Below, piece after piece: positions 1 to 8,544 of a DNA stretch of 41,690 nt. Made by a program: the position numbers and the translations under genes. Under the pieces are notes generated by a model. That model did not search any database and had not been told where the DNA came from. It saw nothing but the letters and a program-made list of their open reading frames with translations. This DNA comes from DATKAB01 sp964542745. GTDB taxonomy: Bacteria > Eisenbacteria > RBG-16-71-46. Position 1 is the first letter of the stretch; each line of letters starts with the position of its first letter. The stretch lies in contig CAZIVR010000019.1 in assembly GCA_964542745.1 (NCBI GenBank), positions 1 through 41,690 of the forward strand. The letters are read 5' to 3'.

Positions 1-645
1 CGAGCGCCCGCGCCCGGCGCGCAGCGCGCTCGCCGGGCGGCCGAAGGCGCTCCCCAGCGCGCCGCGCAGGCGGCGCGCGCTGCCGAAGCCCGCGGCCGCG
101 GCGATCTCCTCGGTGCGGAGCGCGCTGCCCTCGAGCAGCCGGCGCGCGAGGTGGGCGCGCCGGGTGCGCGCCACCGCGAGCGGGCCCGCGCCGAGGCGCT
201 CGTGGAACAGCCGGCGCAGCCAGCGCGAGGTGACCCCGACGCGTGCGGCGAGATCCTCCACCGATCCGCCGTCGAGCGCGCCGGCCTCGATCAGGCGCAG
301 CGCGCGCGTCACGATCGCCGAGGTGCCGGCCGCGGCGGCCGAGCCCGGGGCGGTCTCGGGTCGGCAGCGCAGGCAGGCCCGGAACCCCGCGCGCTGCGCC
401 GCGGCGGCGGTGGGGAAGAAGCTCACGTTGCGCCGGGCGGGCAGGCGCGCCGGGCACCCGGGGCGGCAGTAGATCCCGGTGGTGCGCACGCCCATGAAGA
501 AGCGCCCCTCGAAGCGGCGGTCGCGCGCCACCCACGCCCGCCAGCAGCGGTCGGGATCGAGCACGGGCGCCGGGGCGCCCGCCGGCGCGGCGGGTCGCCG
601 GGCGCGGGTTCCGGAGGGGTTCGGGGAGCGGCGGTCGTTTCGCAC
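1..645 (-). CDS. Ada metal-binding/AraC-type N-terminal part of an AlkA-like DNA glycosylase (3' end off window)
   Basis: The open frame runs from a GTG at 645 to the window edge (215 codons, no stop). An Ada-type zinc/methyl-acceptor domain is clear: Cys60, Cys64, Cys91 and Cys94 have the 4/27/3 spacing of E. coli Ada, inside the family strings GRFFMGVRTTGIYCRPGCPA and FRACLRCRPE. An AraC-type helix-turn-helix follows (about residues 105-205, ending near FGRPASALR). The wording of the Ada domain (DRCWRAWVARDRRFEGRFF) is typical of Ada-AraC-AlkA fusions, so a 3-methyladenine glycosylase domain is expected beyond the edge; a plain Ada is the alternative. Expected role: sensing alkyl damage and excising alkylated bases. 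No Shine-Dalgarno precedes the GTG; a CATACT hexamer lies 6 nt upstream. Confidence 0.88.
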   Translation of the reverse strand, partial: MRNDRRSPNPSGTRARRPAAPAGAPAPVLDPDRCWRAWVARDRRFEGRFFMGVRTTGIYCRPGCPARLPARRNVSFFPTAAAAQRAGFRACLRCRPETAPGSAAAAGTSAIVTRALRLIEAGALDGGSVEDLAARVGVTSRWLRRLFHERLGAGPLAVARTRRAHLARRLLEGSALRTEEIAAAAGFGSARRLRGALGSAFGRPASALRAGRGRS

Positions 646-651
646 GGCGGC

Positions 652-657
652 AGTATG
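652..657 (-). promoter_or_regulatory. -10-like hexamer CATACT, leaderless geometry
   Basis: On the minus strand CATACT ends 6 nt before the GTG start of the Ada-like gene and there is no Shine-Dalgarno sequence between them. It is one of six such arrangements in the window. Confidence 0.45.
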
Positions 658-806
658 CCCGAGTGGCGGCCGGCGAAGCGGACAAAAACGGAAGTGGTTT
701 CCGGCGCGGGCGGCGGGGCTTCCGCGCCTGCCGTGGCCCGCCGGGGACGCGTCGCCGGTGGGGTTCGCGCCCGGCGGGAACGCCGCGCCCGCCGAGGGCG
801 CCGTGC

Positions 807-2519
807 CTAGCGCGGTCCTCGCGCCTCCCCACCCGGGTCGGGGCCCGCGCCGGGCGGGTCCGCGCCGGGACCCGGGGTGCGCGCCAGCACCAGGGTCGGG
901 GTGCGCGCCAGGATCTCGATCGGGGCGTGCAGGTCGCGCGCGGTCTCCTTCTCGATCCCGGGGCGGAAGGCGAGGTAAGCGTAGCCGTCGGCGGCACGCA
1001 GCGCGGCGAGCGCGCCGAGCGAGTCCACGCGCACCGGGTTGCGGGCGAGGTAGAGGCGCAACGTGGCGGGCGGCTCCTCGAGGAGCGCGAGCGGCGCGTG
1101 CGGGGGCGAGGCCACGTTCATCGCCTCGGCCGCGCGCCGCGCGCTCGCGAAGTCCTCGAGCTCGGGGAGCAGGCGCGCCGCCACCAGCGGCACCCCGAGG
1201 GTGACCGGCAGCGCGAACAGCAGGGCCGCGAGCGCGCTCCGGCGCAGGAAGAAGTGGGTCACGAAGGGCGCCCAGCCCGAGAGCAGCGCGAAGGGCGCGA
1301 GCCAGCGCAGGCCGGGAAACAGCCCGGTGACCCGGTCCCCCACGGTCGAGAGCGCGATCGCCACCACCGTGGCGAACAGCCCGAGCATCAGGCTGCCGCG
1401 CGAGAACACGGCGCGCAGGCGGGCGGGATCCTCGAACAGGTGGTCGAGGAAGCGCCCGCACACCAGCGCCACCGCGGGCAGCGCGGGAAGCGCCGCGGTG
1501 AGCGGCGGAAGCGGGTAGAGGGCGATCGGCGCGACGGCCGCGACCAGGCAGGCGATGAAGAAGTGCGAGACGCGCTCCTCGTGCTCCTCGCGCACCAGCC
1601 CCTCGAGATCGAGCTCGGCGCGGCCGCGCCCGGCGCGCACGAGCCCTCGCCAGCGCAGCGCGGCGTGGGTGAAGGCGGCGGGGAGCAGCGCGCTCCACGG
1701 GAACGTGGCGGCGACCAGCAGCGTGATCACCATCACCGGCCCCGCGTACCACGGCCCGGACGGGCCGGCGCCGTAGGGGAAGAAGGCCGCGCGCGAGAGG
1801 AACGCCCCGCCGTGGCGCTCGGCCATCGCCGCGTACCACGGGAAGGCGATGCCGGCCGCGATCGCGAGCCCCGCCAGCGGGCGGAGCGCGCGCAGCCGGT
1901 CGCGCCGGCCGGAGAGCCGGGCGTAGAGCGCGGCGCCACCGAGCGGCCACAGCGCGGAAAGCGGGCCCGCGACGAGCGCGGCCGCCCCGAGGGCCGCGTG
2001 GGAGGCGGCGAGGCCGGCCTCGCGCGGCCGCCGCCCGCCGCGGCCCGACGGCGCGGGCTCCTCCGCGAACAGGGTGCGCGAGAAGCCCGCGACCGCGAGC
2101 CAGGCGGCGAGCGTCCCGAGGAGCTGCGCGGCGTCGGTGCGGGCCGCGACCGGCAGCGCGAGCGAGCTCGCCAGCACCAGCCCGGCGGCGAAGCCCGCGC
2201 GCACCCCGAAGTGCGCGGCGCCGAGCCCCGAGGTGAGCAGCACCAGCGCCGCGGCGAGCGCGGCGCGCAGCAGGCGCGACGCGCGCGGCGATTCGCCTTC
2301 CGAGTCGTGCGCGAGCAGCTCCGGCAGGTAGCCGGGCAGCGGCTTGTCGAAGAGCGGCCGGTGGCCGAGCAGCGGGGTCAGCCACTCGCGCGCCGAGCGC
2401 AGCTCCTCGGCGACCCGCGCGTCGCGGGCCTCGCGGACGTCCAGGTAGCCGACCGTGCCGAGGCCGACGAACAGGGTGAGCGCGCAGGCCACCGAGAGCC
2501 CGAGCGGAGCGAAACGCAT
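807..2519 (-). CDS. ArnT-like / GT39-family membrane glycosyltransferase
   Basis: 570-residue polytopic membrane protein with many hydrophobic helices. The first periplasmic loop carries the family pattern of PMT/ArnT glycosyltransferases: an acidic-Arg stretch (YLDVREARDARVAEELR), then EWLTPLLGHRPLFDKPLPGY, which corresponds to the catalytic-Asp loop and the KPPL motif. Such enzymes use polyprenyl-phosphate sugars to modify lipid A, proteins or glycans at the outer face of the inner membrane; donor and acceptor cannot be read from sequence. The gene stands alone, divergent from the ArsN2-like gene. It has no Shine-Dalgarno; a TAACCT hexamer ends 8 nt before the ATG. The hydrophilic C-terminal part (about residues 430-550) is less conserved. 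Confidence 0.75.
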   Translation of the reverse strand: MRFAPLGLSVACALTLFVGLGTVGYLDVREARDARVAEELRSAREWLTPLLGHRPLFDKPLPGYLPELLAHDSEGESPRASRLLRAALAAALVLLTSGLGAAHFGVRAGFAAGLVLASSLALPVAARTDAAQLLGTLAAWLAVAGFSRTLFAEEPAPSGRGGRRPREAGLAASHAALGAAALVAGPLSALWPLGGAALYARLSGRRDRLRALRPLAGLAIAAGIAFPWYAAMAERHGGAFLSRAAFFPYGAGPSGPWYAGPVMVITLLVAATFPWSALLPAAFTHAALRWRGLVRAGRGRAELDLEGLVREEHEERVSHFFIACLVAAVAPIALYPLPPLTAALPALPAVALVCGRFLDHLFEDPARLRAVFSRGSLMLGLFATVVAIALSTVGDRVTGLFPGLRWLAPFALLSGWAPFVTHFFLRRSALAALLFALPVTLGVPLVAARLLPELEDFASARRAAEAMNVASPPHAPLALLEEPPATLRLYLARNPVRVDSLGALAALRAADGYAYLAFRPGIEKETARDLHAPIEILARTPTLVLARTPGPGADPPGAGPDPGGEARGPR

Positions 2520-2527
2520 GGCGCGCG

Positions 2528-2533
2528 AGGTTA
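2528..2533 (-). promoter_or_regulatory. -10-like hexamer TAACCT, leaderless geometry
   Basis: TAACCT (TAnnnT pattern, preceded by GC) ends 8 nt before the ATG at 2519 with no Shine-Dalgarno in between. Confidence 0.5.
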
Positions 2534-2682
2534 GCAGACCGCGCGGGGCGGGCTCGCGCCCGCAGCGCCCGCCGCCGCGGCCGCGCGGGACGGCGGCGGC
2601 CCGCCGCGGGCTTCGCCCGGGACGCCGCCGCCCGCCGCGGCCACCCGCCGGAACGAAATTCGTGCCGGAGCGAACCGTGCGC

Positions 2683-2688
2683 TAGGCT
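2683..2688 (+). promoter_or_regulatory. -10-like hexamer TAGGCT, leaderless geometry
   Basis: TAGGCT (preceded by GC) ends 7 nt before the GTG at 2696, with no Shine-Dalgarno. It forms a divergent pair with the TAACCT element at 2528-2533. Confidence 0.5.
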
Positions 2689-2695
2689 CGCGCCC

Positions 2696-3175
2696 GTGAG
2701 CGAGAAGTCGCTTCCCACCGTGATCTTCCGCCGGGCCCGGCCCGCCGATCGCGAGGCGATCGAGCGGCTGCTCGCCGCGTCGGGGCTGCCGCTCGCGGGC
2801 GTGCCCGAGCACCTCGGGGACTTCCTGCTGGCGGCGACGGCGGGCGGCATCGTGGCCACCGCGGCCGTCGAGCCCTATCCGCCGGTCGGCCTGCTGCGCT
2901 CGGTCGCGGTGGATCCCGCGCAGCGCGGCCGCGGGCTCGGGGCGCTGCTCACGGCGCGGGCCGTCGAGCGCGCGCGCCGCTCCGGGCTCACCGCGCTCTA
3001 CCTGCTCACCACCACGGCGCCGGACTACTTTCCGCGCTTCGGCTTCCGGGCGGTGCCGCGCCCCTCGCTCCCGGCGGCGCTCGGCGCGTCCGAGGAACTG
3101 CGCGGCGCGTGCCCGGAGGGCGCGGTGTGCATGGAGTTGAGGCTCGAGCCGGCCCCCTCCGGCGGGCGCGGCTGA
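2696..3175 (+). CDS. arsN2: ArsN2-like GNAT acetyltransferase
   Basis: 159-residue GNAT-fold protein of the usual length. The acetyl-CoA-binding motif A is SVAVDPAQRGRGLGALL (about residues 68-84), with the R/Q-x-x-G-x-G/A pyrophosphate loop. The C-terminal part (LYLLTTTAPDYFPRFGF, later GAVCMELRL) matches the pattern of ArsN2, a GNAT acetyltransferase family usually found in arsenic-resistance operons; the substrate is not certain. The start is a GTG with no Shine-Dalgarno but a close TAGGCT box. It stands alone, 7 bp from the convergent DoxX gene. arsR and arsM lie at the far end of the window, so any arsenic link is by family only. Confidence 0.8.
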   Translation: MSEKSLPTVIFRRARPADREAIERLLAASGLPLAGVPEHLGDFLLAATAGGIVATAAVEPYPPVGLLRSVAVDPAQRGRGLGALLTARAVERARRSGLTALYLLTTTAPDYFPRFGFRAVPRPSLPAALGASEELRGACPEGAVCMELRLEPAPSGGRG

Positions 3176-3182
3176 GGCGCGC

Positions 3183-3605
3183 CTACTTGCCGCCGCCGAA
3201 CTTCACCTTCGGCCCGTAGCGCGCGTCCAGCGCGTAGGCCCCGGGGCCGGTGAAGACCAGGCCCAGGTAGATGGCGCCGTACAGCATCGCCAGCTCGCGC
3301 TCTCCGAAGGGCGCGCCCGGGATCACCAGCGCCAGGATCACGCCGAACAGGATCACGTTGACGCCCGCGGCGAAGCGGGTCGCGAAGCCGATCGCGACGA
3401 GCAGGGCGCACACCACCTCGGCGAAGATCGTGAGCATCAGGCTGCGGTCGGGCCCGATGTGGAGCGGGTCCGCGAAGCGGGCGGCGCGCTCGGAGAAGTG
3501 CGCGAGCTTGGGCCAGCCGTGCCCGGCGACCAGCAGCACGCCGGCCGTGACGCGCATCACGAGCAGGCCGAAGGACGCCGCGGGGGAATGACCCGATCCG
3601 GACAT
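3183..3605 (-). CDS. DoxX family membrane protein
   Basis: 140 residues, four predicted transmembrane helices, with the DoxX pattern: an N-terminal LLVMRVTAGVLLVAGHGWPKL helix, an AEVVCALLVAIGFATRFAAG middle helix pair, and a terminal LYGAIYLGLVFTGPGAYALD. DoxX proteins are small inner-membrane proteins linked to redox or thiosulfate metabolism and often to oxidative stress; the specific role here is unknown. Length fits the family. It is convergent with the ArsN2-like gene. The start lacks a Shine-Dalgarno; CATAGT (TG-extended) lies 8 nt upstream. Confidence 0.85.
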   Translation of the reverse strand: MSGSGHSPAASFGLLVMRVTAGVLLVAGHGWPKLAHFSERAARFADPLHIGPDRSLMLTIFAEVVCALLVAIGFATRFAAGVNVILFGVILALVIPGAPFGERELAMLYGAIYLGLVFTGPGAYALDARYGPKVKFGGGK

Positions 3606-3613
3606 GGCGCGGC

Positions 3614-3619
3614 ACTATG
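3614..3619 (-). promoter_or_regulatory. -10-like hexamer CATAGT with upstream TG, leaderless geometry
   Basis: TG-CATAGT ends 8 nt before the ATG at 3605 with no Shine-Dalgarno. Confidence 0.45.
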
Positions 3620-3702
3620 CAAGAAGCCGCCGCATGGCGGCAACCGCCGCCCGGAGGTAGGGTTCCGCGCGCGGCCGCGGGCCGCCTTCCACGGGAGGGA
3701 AC

Positions 3703-3960
3703 ATGGATCGAATCCGTCGCGGCCGCCGCGGGTGGCCGCTCGCCCCGATCGTGCTCGCGCTCCTCGCGGCCGCGCTCGGCGCCGCGTGCTCGCGCGAGCC
3801 CTCCGCCGGGCGGAGCCTCACCGAGCGCGAACGCGACAGCACGCTCGGCAGGAGTTCGGTGCCGGGCGCGGGGGCCGTGAGCCGCGCGCTGGGCCAGTCC
3901 GACCGCGCGGCCGGCGAGGCCCGCGCCCTCGACGCGCAGGTGGACTCGCTCACTCGCTAG
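3703..3960 (+). CDS. Small putative lipoprotein, unknown function
   Basis: 85 residues with a basic N-terminus (MDRIRRGRRG), a hydrophobic stretch and a lipobox-like LGAAC, so the mature protein would begin at the Cys near residue 29. The rest is hydrophilic and likely helical, with no recognised domain. The ATG follows GGAGGG at good distance, which supports translation. It lies in a monocistronic position ahead of another exported protein on the same strand. Confidence 0.6.
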   Translation: MDRIRRGRRGWPLAPIVLALLAAALGAACSREPSAGRSLTERERDSTLGRSSVPGAGAVSRALGQSDRAAGEARALDAQVDSLTR

Positions 3961-4132
3961 GCCCCGCCGGGGACCGGCGCGCGGGGCGGCGCCCGGCGGC
4001 GCCCGGGCCGAACGAGGCGTTTTCGCCGCGGCGGGCCTCATGGTCGGCGCGCGCGTGCCGAAGCTTTCGGGGACGCGTCTCCGCCCCGCCGGGCGGGGAC
4101 CCCGCACCGTTTCCCTCACCCCGGGAGCACCC

Positions 4133-4978
4133 ATGCGACGCGCACGCCGGCCGCTCGCCCCACTCCTCGCCGCGCTTCCGCTCGCGCTCGCGCTCACCGG
4201 CGCGCGGCCGGTTCCCTCCTCGGCCGAAGACCGTTTCCGCCTCGACGTGCGGATCGCGCGACAGGCCGAGCGCTACCAGTCCCGCGAGGCGGACAGCCTC
4301 GGCCTCTCGGTCTCGACCTGCACCGTGGGAACGGTGGACTGCGAGTTCCGCGTCATGGACCTGCCGCTCCGCAAGGGCGTGCGCCCGGTGTGGCAGGTGT
4401 TCGGCACCACCGAAACCTCGTCGCGGGTGTTCGTCTCCGGCGGCAGCGCGCCGGGCGCGGTGGGCCGCACCATCGAGTCGCCGATGCTCCAGGTCCGGGG
4501 CGGCACCGGGTTCGCGGTCCCGCTCGGGCTGGTGGACGGGACCCACGGCGCGAACCTCCGCCTCCGCTACGAGGGAGGCGTGGTGATCTCGACCGACAGC
4601 GGCGAGAACTTCCTGCAGACCTCGATGGTGCAGTTCGGCTTCGAGCGCTCGGGCGGCGTGTTCGACGGTTCGGTGATGGAAGTCGGCTACGGCCACAACG
4701 ACCTCTACGGGTCGTCGTGGGCCGCGGGCCGCTGGGGCGCGCGCATGCTGCTGGTGGCGGGCCTGGGCGGCGGGCGCGCGCGCACCGGCGGCTCCTCCAG
4801 CGCGTCGAGCGGCGCGGCCGCGGATCCCGACGGGGGCCGGCGGCCGGTCCGGAGCTTCCTCGAGCTCGATCTCGACACCGACGGGCGCCCCGGGCCCGAC
4901 CGCATCGCCCTGCGCCTCGGCATGGCGCTGGACGCGGGCACGGTGCTGGCCTGGATGGGCGGGAGCGGCGGGCCCTAG
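4133..4978 (+). CDS. Exported protein of unknown function
   Basis: 281 residues from the ATG at 4133, chosen because GGGAG precedes it and because the frame then begins with a good signal peptide (MRRARRPLAPLLAALPLALALTG...SAEDRF). An in-frame ATG at 4040 would add 31 residues ahead of the signal. The mature part has two Cys (STCTVGTVDCEF), glycine-rich strands and alternating hydrophobic residues (MVQFGFERSG, MEVGYGHNDLYG, RWGARMLLVAGLG), compatible with a beta-rich outer-surface or small-barrel protein. A Ser/Ala/Gly linker around residue 225 precedes a FLELDLDTDGRPGPDRIALRLG segment. No family recognised. Confidence 0.6.
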   Translation: MRRARRPLAPLLAALPLALALTGARPVPSSAEDRFRLDVRIARQAERYQSREADSLGLSVSTCTVGTVDCEFRVMDLPLRKGVRPVWQVFGTTETSSRVFVSGGSAPGAVGRTIESPMLQVRGGTGFAVPLGLVDGTHGANLRLRYEGGVVISTDSGENFLQTSMVQFGFERSGGVFDGSVMEVGYGHNDLYGSSWAAGRWGARMLLVAGLGGGRARTGGSSSASSGAAADPDGGRRPVRSFLELDLDTDGRPGPDRIALRLGMALDAGTVLAWMGGSGGP

Positions 4979-5162
4979 GTCCCGTTCGAGAACTCACCGC
5001 GGGCGCGCGGCGCTCCCGGGCGGGGCGCCGCGCGTCCGCGTTTCGGGACCCGCCCGGCGGCGCCCGCCCGGGGCCCCCGAGAACCCGCCTCAAGGGGGCC
5101 CCGGTCCGGGACGATAACTCGAGCGTCCATCCGGGTTTGGGAGTCGGAGGAAGCGCGCGAGC

Positions 5163-6908
5163 ATGACCGTTCCCGCACAGTCCAACGAGGTCGAGCCGTC
5201 GAGCGAGCGCACGCCCGAGCAGGAGGCGGCCGCCCGGGCGGTGAGCGTGTGGGTCCACCACCTCGCGCGCACGCTCAAGACCTGCCGCCTTTACGACCCC
5301 AACAACCCGACCGTGGTCCGCTTCCGCTCGGAGCTCGCGGACTCGCTGGCCCGGCTGCTCGGCGAGGTCGGGCCGGTGCGGCTCAAGTTCACGTCGGACG
5401 ACGTGCTCTACGACGAGGTCTCCCTCTACCCCGCGCGCTCGCGCGACGACAACCTCGCGCTGCCCTTCTACCGCGACGGGATTCGCGCCCTCACGTTCCA
5501 GCCGGGGGCGGGCGCCGACGAGCTGGACGTGCTGCTCGACGCGGTGCTCGAGGTCACGGGCCAGACCGCGATCGAGAACGACCTCGTCACGACCCTGTGG
5601 GAAGCCCACCTGCGTCACATCGAGGTGGACTACGTGCCCGCCGAGGGCGAGGTGGGGGGCGAGGCCGCGGCGGAGGCGGGCGAGTCGCTGGTGCCGTGGC
5701 CGATGCCGGTGCCCGAGGAGCTCCAGGCCGAGGGCCAGGCGTCCGGCGCCGAGGTCGAGACCGTCGAGTCCGGGACGCGCGAGGACCGCTCCGACGACTG
5801 GACGGCGGGTGATCTCACCGCCGAGGTCGAGGCGGGCTTCGAGGAGCTCGAGGCGCTGTCGCGCACCGAGATCGGGCGCTTCCAGTCGGAGTTCCGCGCC
5901 GAGCACGAGGTGCCGGTGCTCGCGAGCTGCATCGCGATCACGCAGGCGGTGCTCGCCGCCGGCAGCACCCCCGGCGATCGCGCCGAGATCGCGCGCTTCC
6001 TGCCGCGCCTGCTGCGGCAGGCGGTGGCGCAGGGCAGCTGGCTGGAGGCGCGCGCGACGCTCGGCATGCTGCGCGGGTGCGACGGCGCCGAGTGGGGCGA
6101 GGCTTCGTTCACGCAGGAGCTGCTCCAGCCCATCTCGGTCACGCACCTGGTCGAGAAGCTCGACGCCCGCGAGGAGTCGGCGGCCGAGATGATCGCGTTC
6201 CTCGGCGAGCTCGGCGAGCCGGCGGTGGACGTGCTCAACCTGGTGCTCGCGGAGTCGCAGAGCCGCAAGGCGCGGCGCCTGCTCGCCGAGGCCATCGCCG
6301 AGCGCTGCCGCGCCAACCCGGAGCGCCTCGCCCCGTGGCTCGCCGACCCGCGCTGGTTCGTGGTGCGCAACGTGGTGCACATCCTCGGCTGGATCGGGGG
6401 CAGCTCGATCGTGGGCCTGCTCCAGAGCGCGGCGCGCCACCCGGACCCGCGCGTGCGGCAGGAGGTGGTGGCGGCGCTCGGGCAGGTGGACCCGCGCCTC
6501 GCGCGCCCGCTCCTGATCCGCATGCTCGACGGCGCGGACACCCGCCAGCTGCTGGCGGTGCTCCACCAGCTCTCGGCGGCGCGCGACGCCGGCGTCGCCC
6601 GGCTCCTGGTGCAGTACCTGCAGGACGAGCGCTTCGACGAGCGCCCCGCCGAGGAGAAGCGCGCGATCTACTCGACGCTCTCGCACGCGGGCGACGACGC
6701 GGTGCTTCCCGACCTCGACTTCGAGCTGCACAAGGGCAACTGGTTCTCGAAGAACCACGAGGCCCACCGGCAGGCGATCGCGCGATGCATCGCGCGGATC
6801 GGAACGCCCGCGGCCCGCGAGATCCTCGAGCGCGGGATCACGTCGCGGCGGCCTCCGGTGCGGAAGGCGTGCGAGGACGCGCTGGGGGGCCTGCACGCCC
6901 ATGAGTGA
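5163..6908 (+). CDS. HEAT-repeat protein, partner of the downstream HD-GYP protein
   Basis: 581 residues, no signal peptide or membrane segment, so cytoplasmic. Residues about 20-130 form a domain (LARTLKTCRLYDPNNPTV, LKFTSDDVLYDEVSLYP, ADELDVLLDAVLE) that appears homologous to the N-terminal domain of the next gene's product. An acidic Glu-rich linker follows (about residues 155-225). The C-terminal half, about 340-580, is built of HEAT-like helical repeats (VVRNVVHILGWIGG, HPDPRVRQEVVAALGQVDPR, GTPAAREILERGI). GGAGGAAGC precedes the ATG. Its end overlaps the HD-GYP gene by 8 bp, which implies co-translation. Likely a scaffold for the c-di-GMP phosphodiesterase; that role is inferred from pairing only. 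Confidence 0.72.
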   Translation: MTVPAQSNEVEPSSERTPEQEAAARAVSVWVHHLARTLKTCRLYDPNNPTVVRFRSELADSLARLLGEVGPVRLKFTSDDVLYDEVSLYPARSRDDNLALPFYRDGIRALTFQPGAGADELDVLLDAVLEVTGQTAIENDLVTTLWEAHLRHIEVDYVPAEGEVGGEAAAEAGESLVPWPMPVPEELQAEGQASGAEVETVESGTREDRSDDWTAGDLTAEVEAGFEELEALSRTEIGRFQSEFRAEHEVPVLASCIAITQAVLAAGSTPGDRAEIARFLPRLLRQAVAQGSWLEARATLGMLRGCDGAEWGEASFTQELLQPISVTHLVEKLDAREESAAEMIAFLGELGEPAVDVLNLVLAESQSRKARRLLAEAIAERCRANPERLAPWLADPRWFVVRNVVHILGWIGGSSIVGLLQSAARHPDPRVRQEVVAALGQVDPRLARPLLIRMLDGADTRQLLAVLHQLSAARDAGVARLLVQYLQDERFDERPAEEKRAIYSTLSHAGDDAVLPDLDFELHKGNWFSKNHEAHRQAIARCIARIGTPAAREILERGITSRRPPVRKACEDALGGLHAHE

Positions 6909-8358
6909 CGACCTCCGCCAGGCGGCGGGCGGCGAGCTCGAGGCCGCCGCCGACCAGCACGGCCCCTCGCTGCTGGTGCGGCTCTCGGCCCTGATCCGCA
7001 CCGGCCGCACCTACGACGTCGCCAACCAGGCCTTCCAGCGCCAGCTCGGCGACTGCTTCGCGGTGCTGCAGCGGATCCTCGACCACGAGGACGAGATCGC
7101 GCTGGTCGCGGTGGCGGACTACTTCTACCTGAACGGCGTGCGGATCAAGGCGCAGGCCTCGCTGCTCGCCGTCTATCACGCGCTGATGGGCGAGTTCGAA
7201 TCGCGCTCGCTGGGCGGCGTGCGGGTGCTCTCCGGCGTCACGCCGGCGGAGCTCGAGCGCTTCTTCCAGCTGTTCCTCGCCGCCGACGATCCCGCCATGG
7301 GCGACCGGCTGGTGGAGATGGTCTCCGAGGCCAGCATCGAGCACATCGTCCCGGTGCCCGCGCTCGAGCTCAAGGACGACGACGTCTCCCGCTCGCTCGA
7401 GGAGCAGGAGAAGACCCCGCAGGCCGAGCGCGGCCGCGCCCGGCGCATGTTCTGGCGCGCGGTGCTCGGCACCAAGAAGATCGTGGTGCGCACGGTCCAG
7501 ACCGGGCGGCCCGACCTGCGCCACGCCAAGCGGCTCGTCCAGCCGATCGTGGACGGCATCATGCGGCACGAGTACTCGATCGTCGGGCTCACCGCGCTCA
7601 AGGATCACGACGAATACACCTACGCGCACTGCGTGAACGTCAGCATCCTCTCGGTCAGCATGGGGCAGGCGCTCGGACTTCCGCGCCAGGCGCTGGCCGA
7701 CCTCGGCGTGGCGGGCCTGATGCACGACATCGGGAAGATCGCGGTGCCGGGCGACGTGCTGCGCAAGCCGGCCGCGCTGTCGGCGGAGGAGTGGGTGAGC
7801 ATCCGCCGGCACCCGCTCGAGGGCGTCAAGTCCATGATGCGCATGCCGGGGCTCTCGGTGCTGATGGTGGACACCATGCGCGTGTGCCTCGAACACCACA
7901 TGAACTTCGACCGCACCGGCTATCCGGACGTGTCGGTCGAGTGGGGGCAGTCCACCCTCGCCCGGATCGTGGCGGTCGCCGACTGCTTCGACGCGATGAC
8001 CGCGCACCGCGTGTACCACCGGCGGCCGCGCACCGCGTTCGAGGGCCTGCAGTACCTGCTCGGCCCCTCGCGCGTGAGCTTCGACCCGGCCTCGCTGTGG
8101 GCGCTGGTGCGCACCACCGGGCTCTACCCGCCGGGGTCGGTGCTGCTCACCGAGTCGGGGTGGGTGGCGCTCGCGATCAGCCCCAACCCGTCGGACCTGC
8201 GGCGCCCGCACTGCCGCGTGCTGGTGCGGCCCGACGGCAGCGCGCCGCCCGACGACGCTCCCGAGTTCTGGGATCCGATGCCCGCGAGCGAGAAGGTCGC
8301 CCGCGTGCTGCGTCCCGAGGAACACTCCCACAAGACCGGCGAGCTGCTGGCCGCGTAG
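6901..8358 (+). CDS. HD-GYP domain protein, probable cyclic-di-GMP phosphodiesterase
   Basis: 485 residues. An N-terminal domain (about 15-135) resembles that of the upstream HEAT protein (RTGRTYDVANQAF, DYFYLNGVRI, TPAELERFFQLFL). The HD-GYP domain follows, about 225-400: the conserved His in YTYAHCVNVS (about 243), MHDIGKIAVP (HD about 275), RHPLEGV, EHHMNFDRTGYP (about 331-341) and VADCFDAMTAHRVY (about 360). HD-GYP enzymes hydrolyse c-di-GMP at a two- or three-metal site. The usual HHE is HHM here, so one common metal ligand is absent while both His and the GYP signature remain. A C-terminal segment of about 80 residues has no recognised domain. A 12-bp hairpin 75 bp after the stop probably ends the transcript. 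Confidence 0.85.
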   Translation: MSDDLRQAAGGELEAAADQHGPSLLVRLSALIRTGRTYDVANQAFQRQLGDCFAVLQRILDHEDEIALVAVADYFYLNGVRIKAQASLLAVYHALMGEFESRSLGGVRVLSGVTPAELERFFQLFLAADDPAMGDRLVEMVSEASIEHIVPVPALELKDDDVSRSLEEQEKTPQAERGRARRMFWRAVLGTKKIVVRTVQTGRPDLRHAKRLVQPIVDGIMRHEYSIVGLTALKDHDEYTYAHCVNVSILSVSMGQALGLPRQALADLGVAGLMHDIGKIAVPGDVLRKPAALSAEEWVSIRRHPLEGVKSMMRMPGLSVLMVDTMRVCLEHHMNFDRTGYPDVSVEWGQSTLARIVAVADCFDAMTAHRVYHRRPRTAFEGLQYLLGPSRVSFDPASLWALVRTTGLYPPGSVLLTESGWVALAISPNPSDLRRPHCRVLVRPDGSAPPDDAPEFWDPMPASEKVARVLRPEEHSHKTGELLAA

Positions 8359-8433
8359 CTGCCGTCCGGCGACGGCGCGCTCGCGCCGGGAACCCGCCCG
8401 CCGCGCGACGGCGAGGCGTTCCGGGAAGCACGA

Positions 8434-8461
8434 ACGGGCGGCGTCGCTGGACGCCGCCCGT
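8434..8461. terminator. 12-bp perfect hairpin between convergent genes
   Basis: A 12-bp stem (ACGGGCGGCGTC and its complement) with a GCTG loop lies between the HD-GYP gene (+) and the exported-protein gene (-). The U-tract is weak (GATTT on the plus side), so it could act in both directions. Confidence 0.65.
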
Positions 8462-8544
8462 CGTGATTTGGTGAGCCCGCCCGCGCAGCCCTGGACGCTC
8501 CCCAGTTCCATCCGCGCCAGGCGGAACTCACACAGCGTGAACCG

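Noticed and set aside
663..2534. Long plus-strand open frame opposite the membrane glycosyltransferase gene
   Set aside because: Arg/Gly/Ala/Glu-only composition typical of antisense frames at high GC; the minus strand has clear transmembrane helices and family motifs.
4353..7010. Long minus-strand open frame opposite the HEAT-repeat gene
   Set aside because: Low-complexity Arg/His/Leu sequence with no domain; the plus strand has HEAT repeats, a good ribosome-binding site and an overlapping partner gene.
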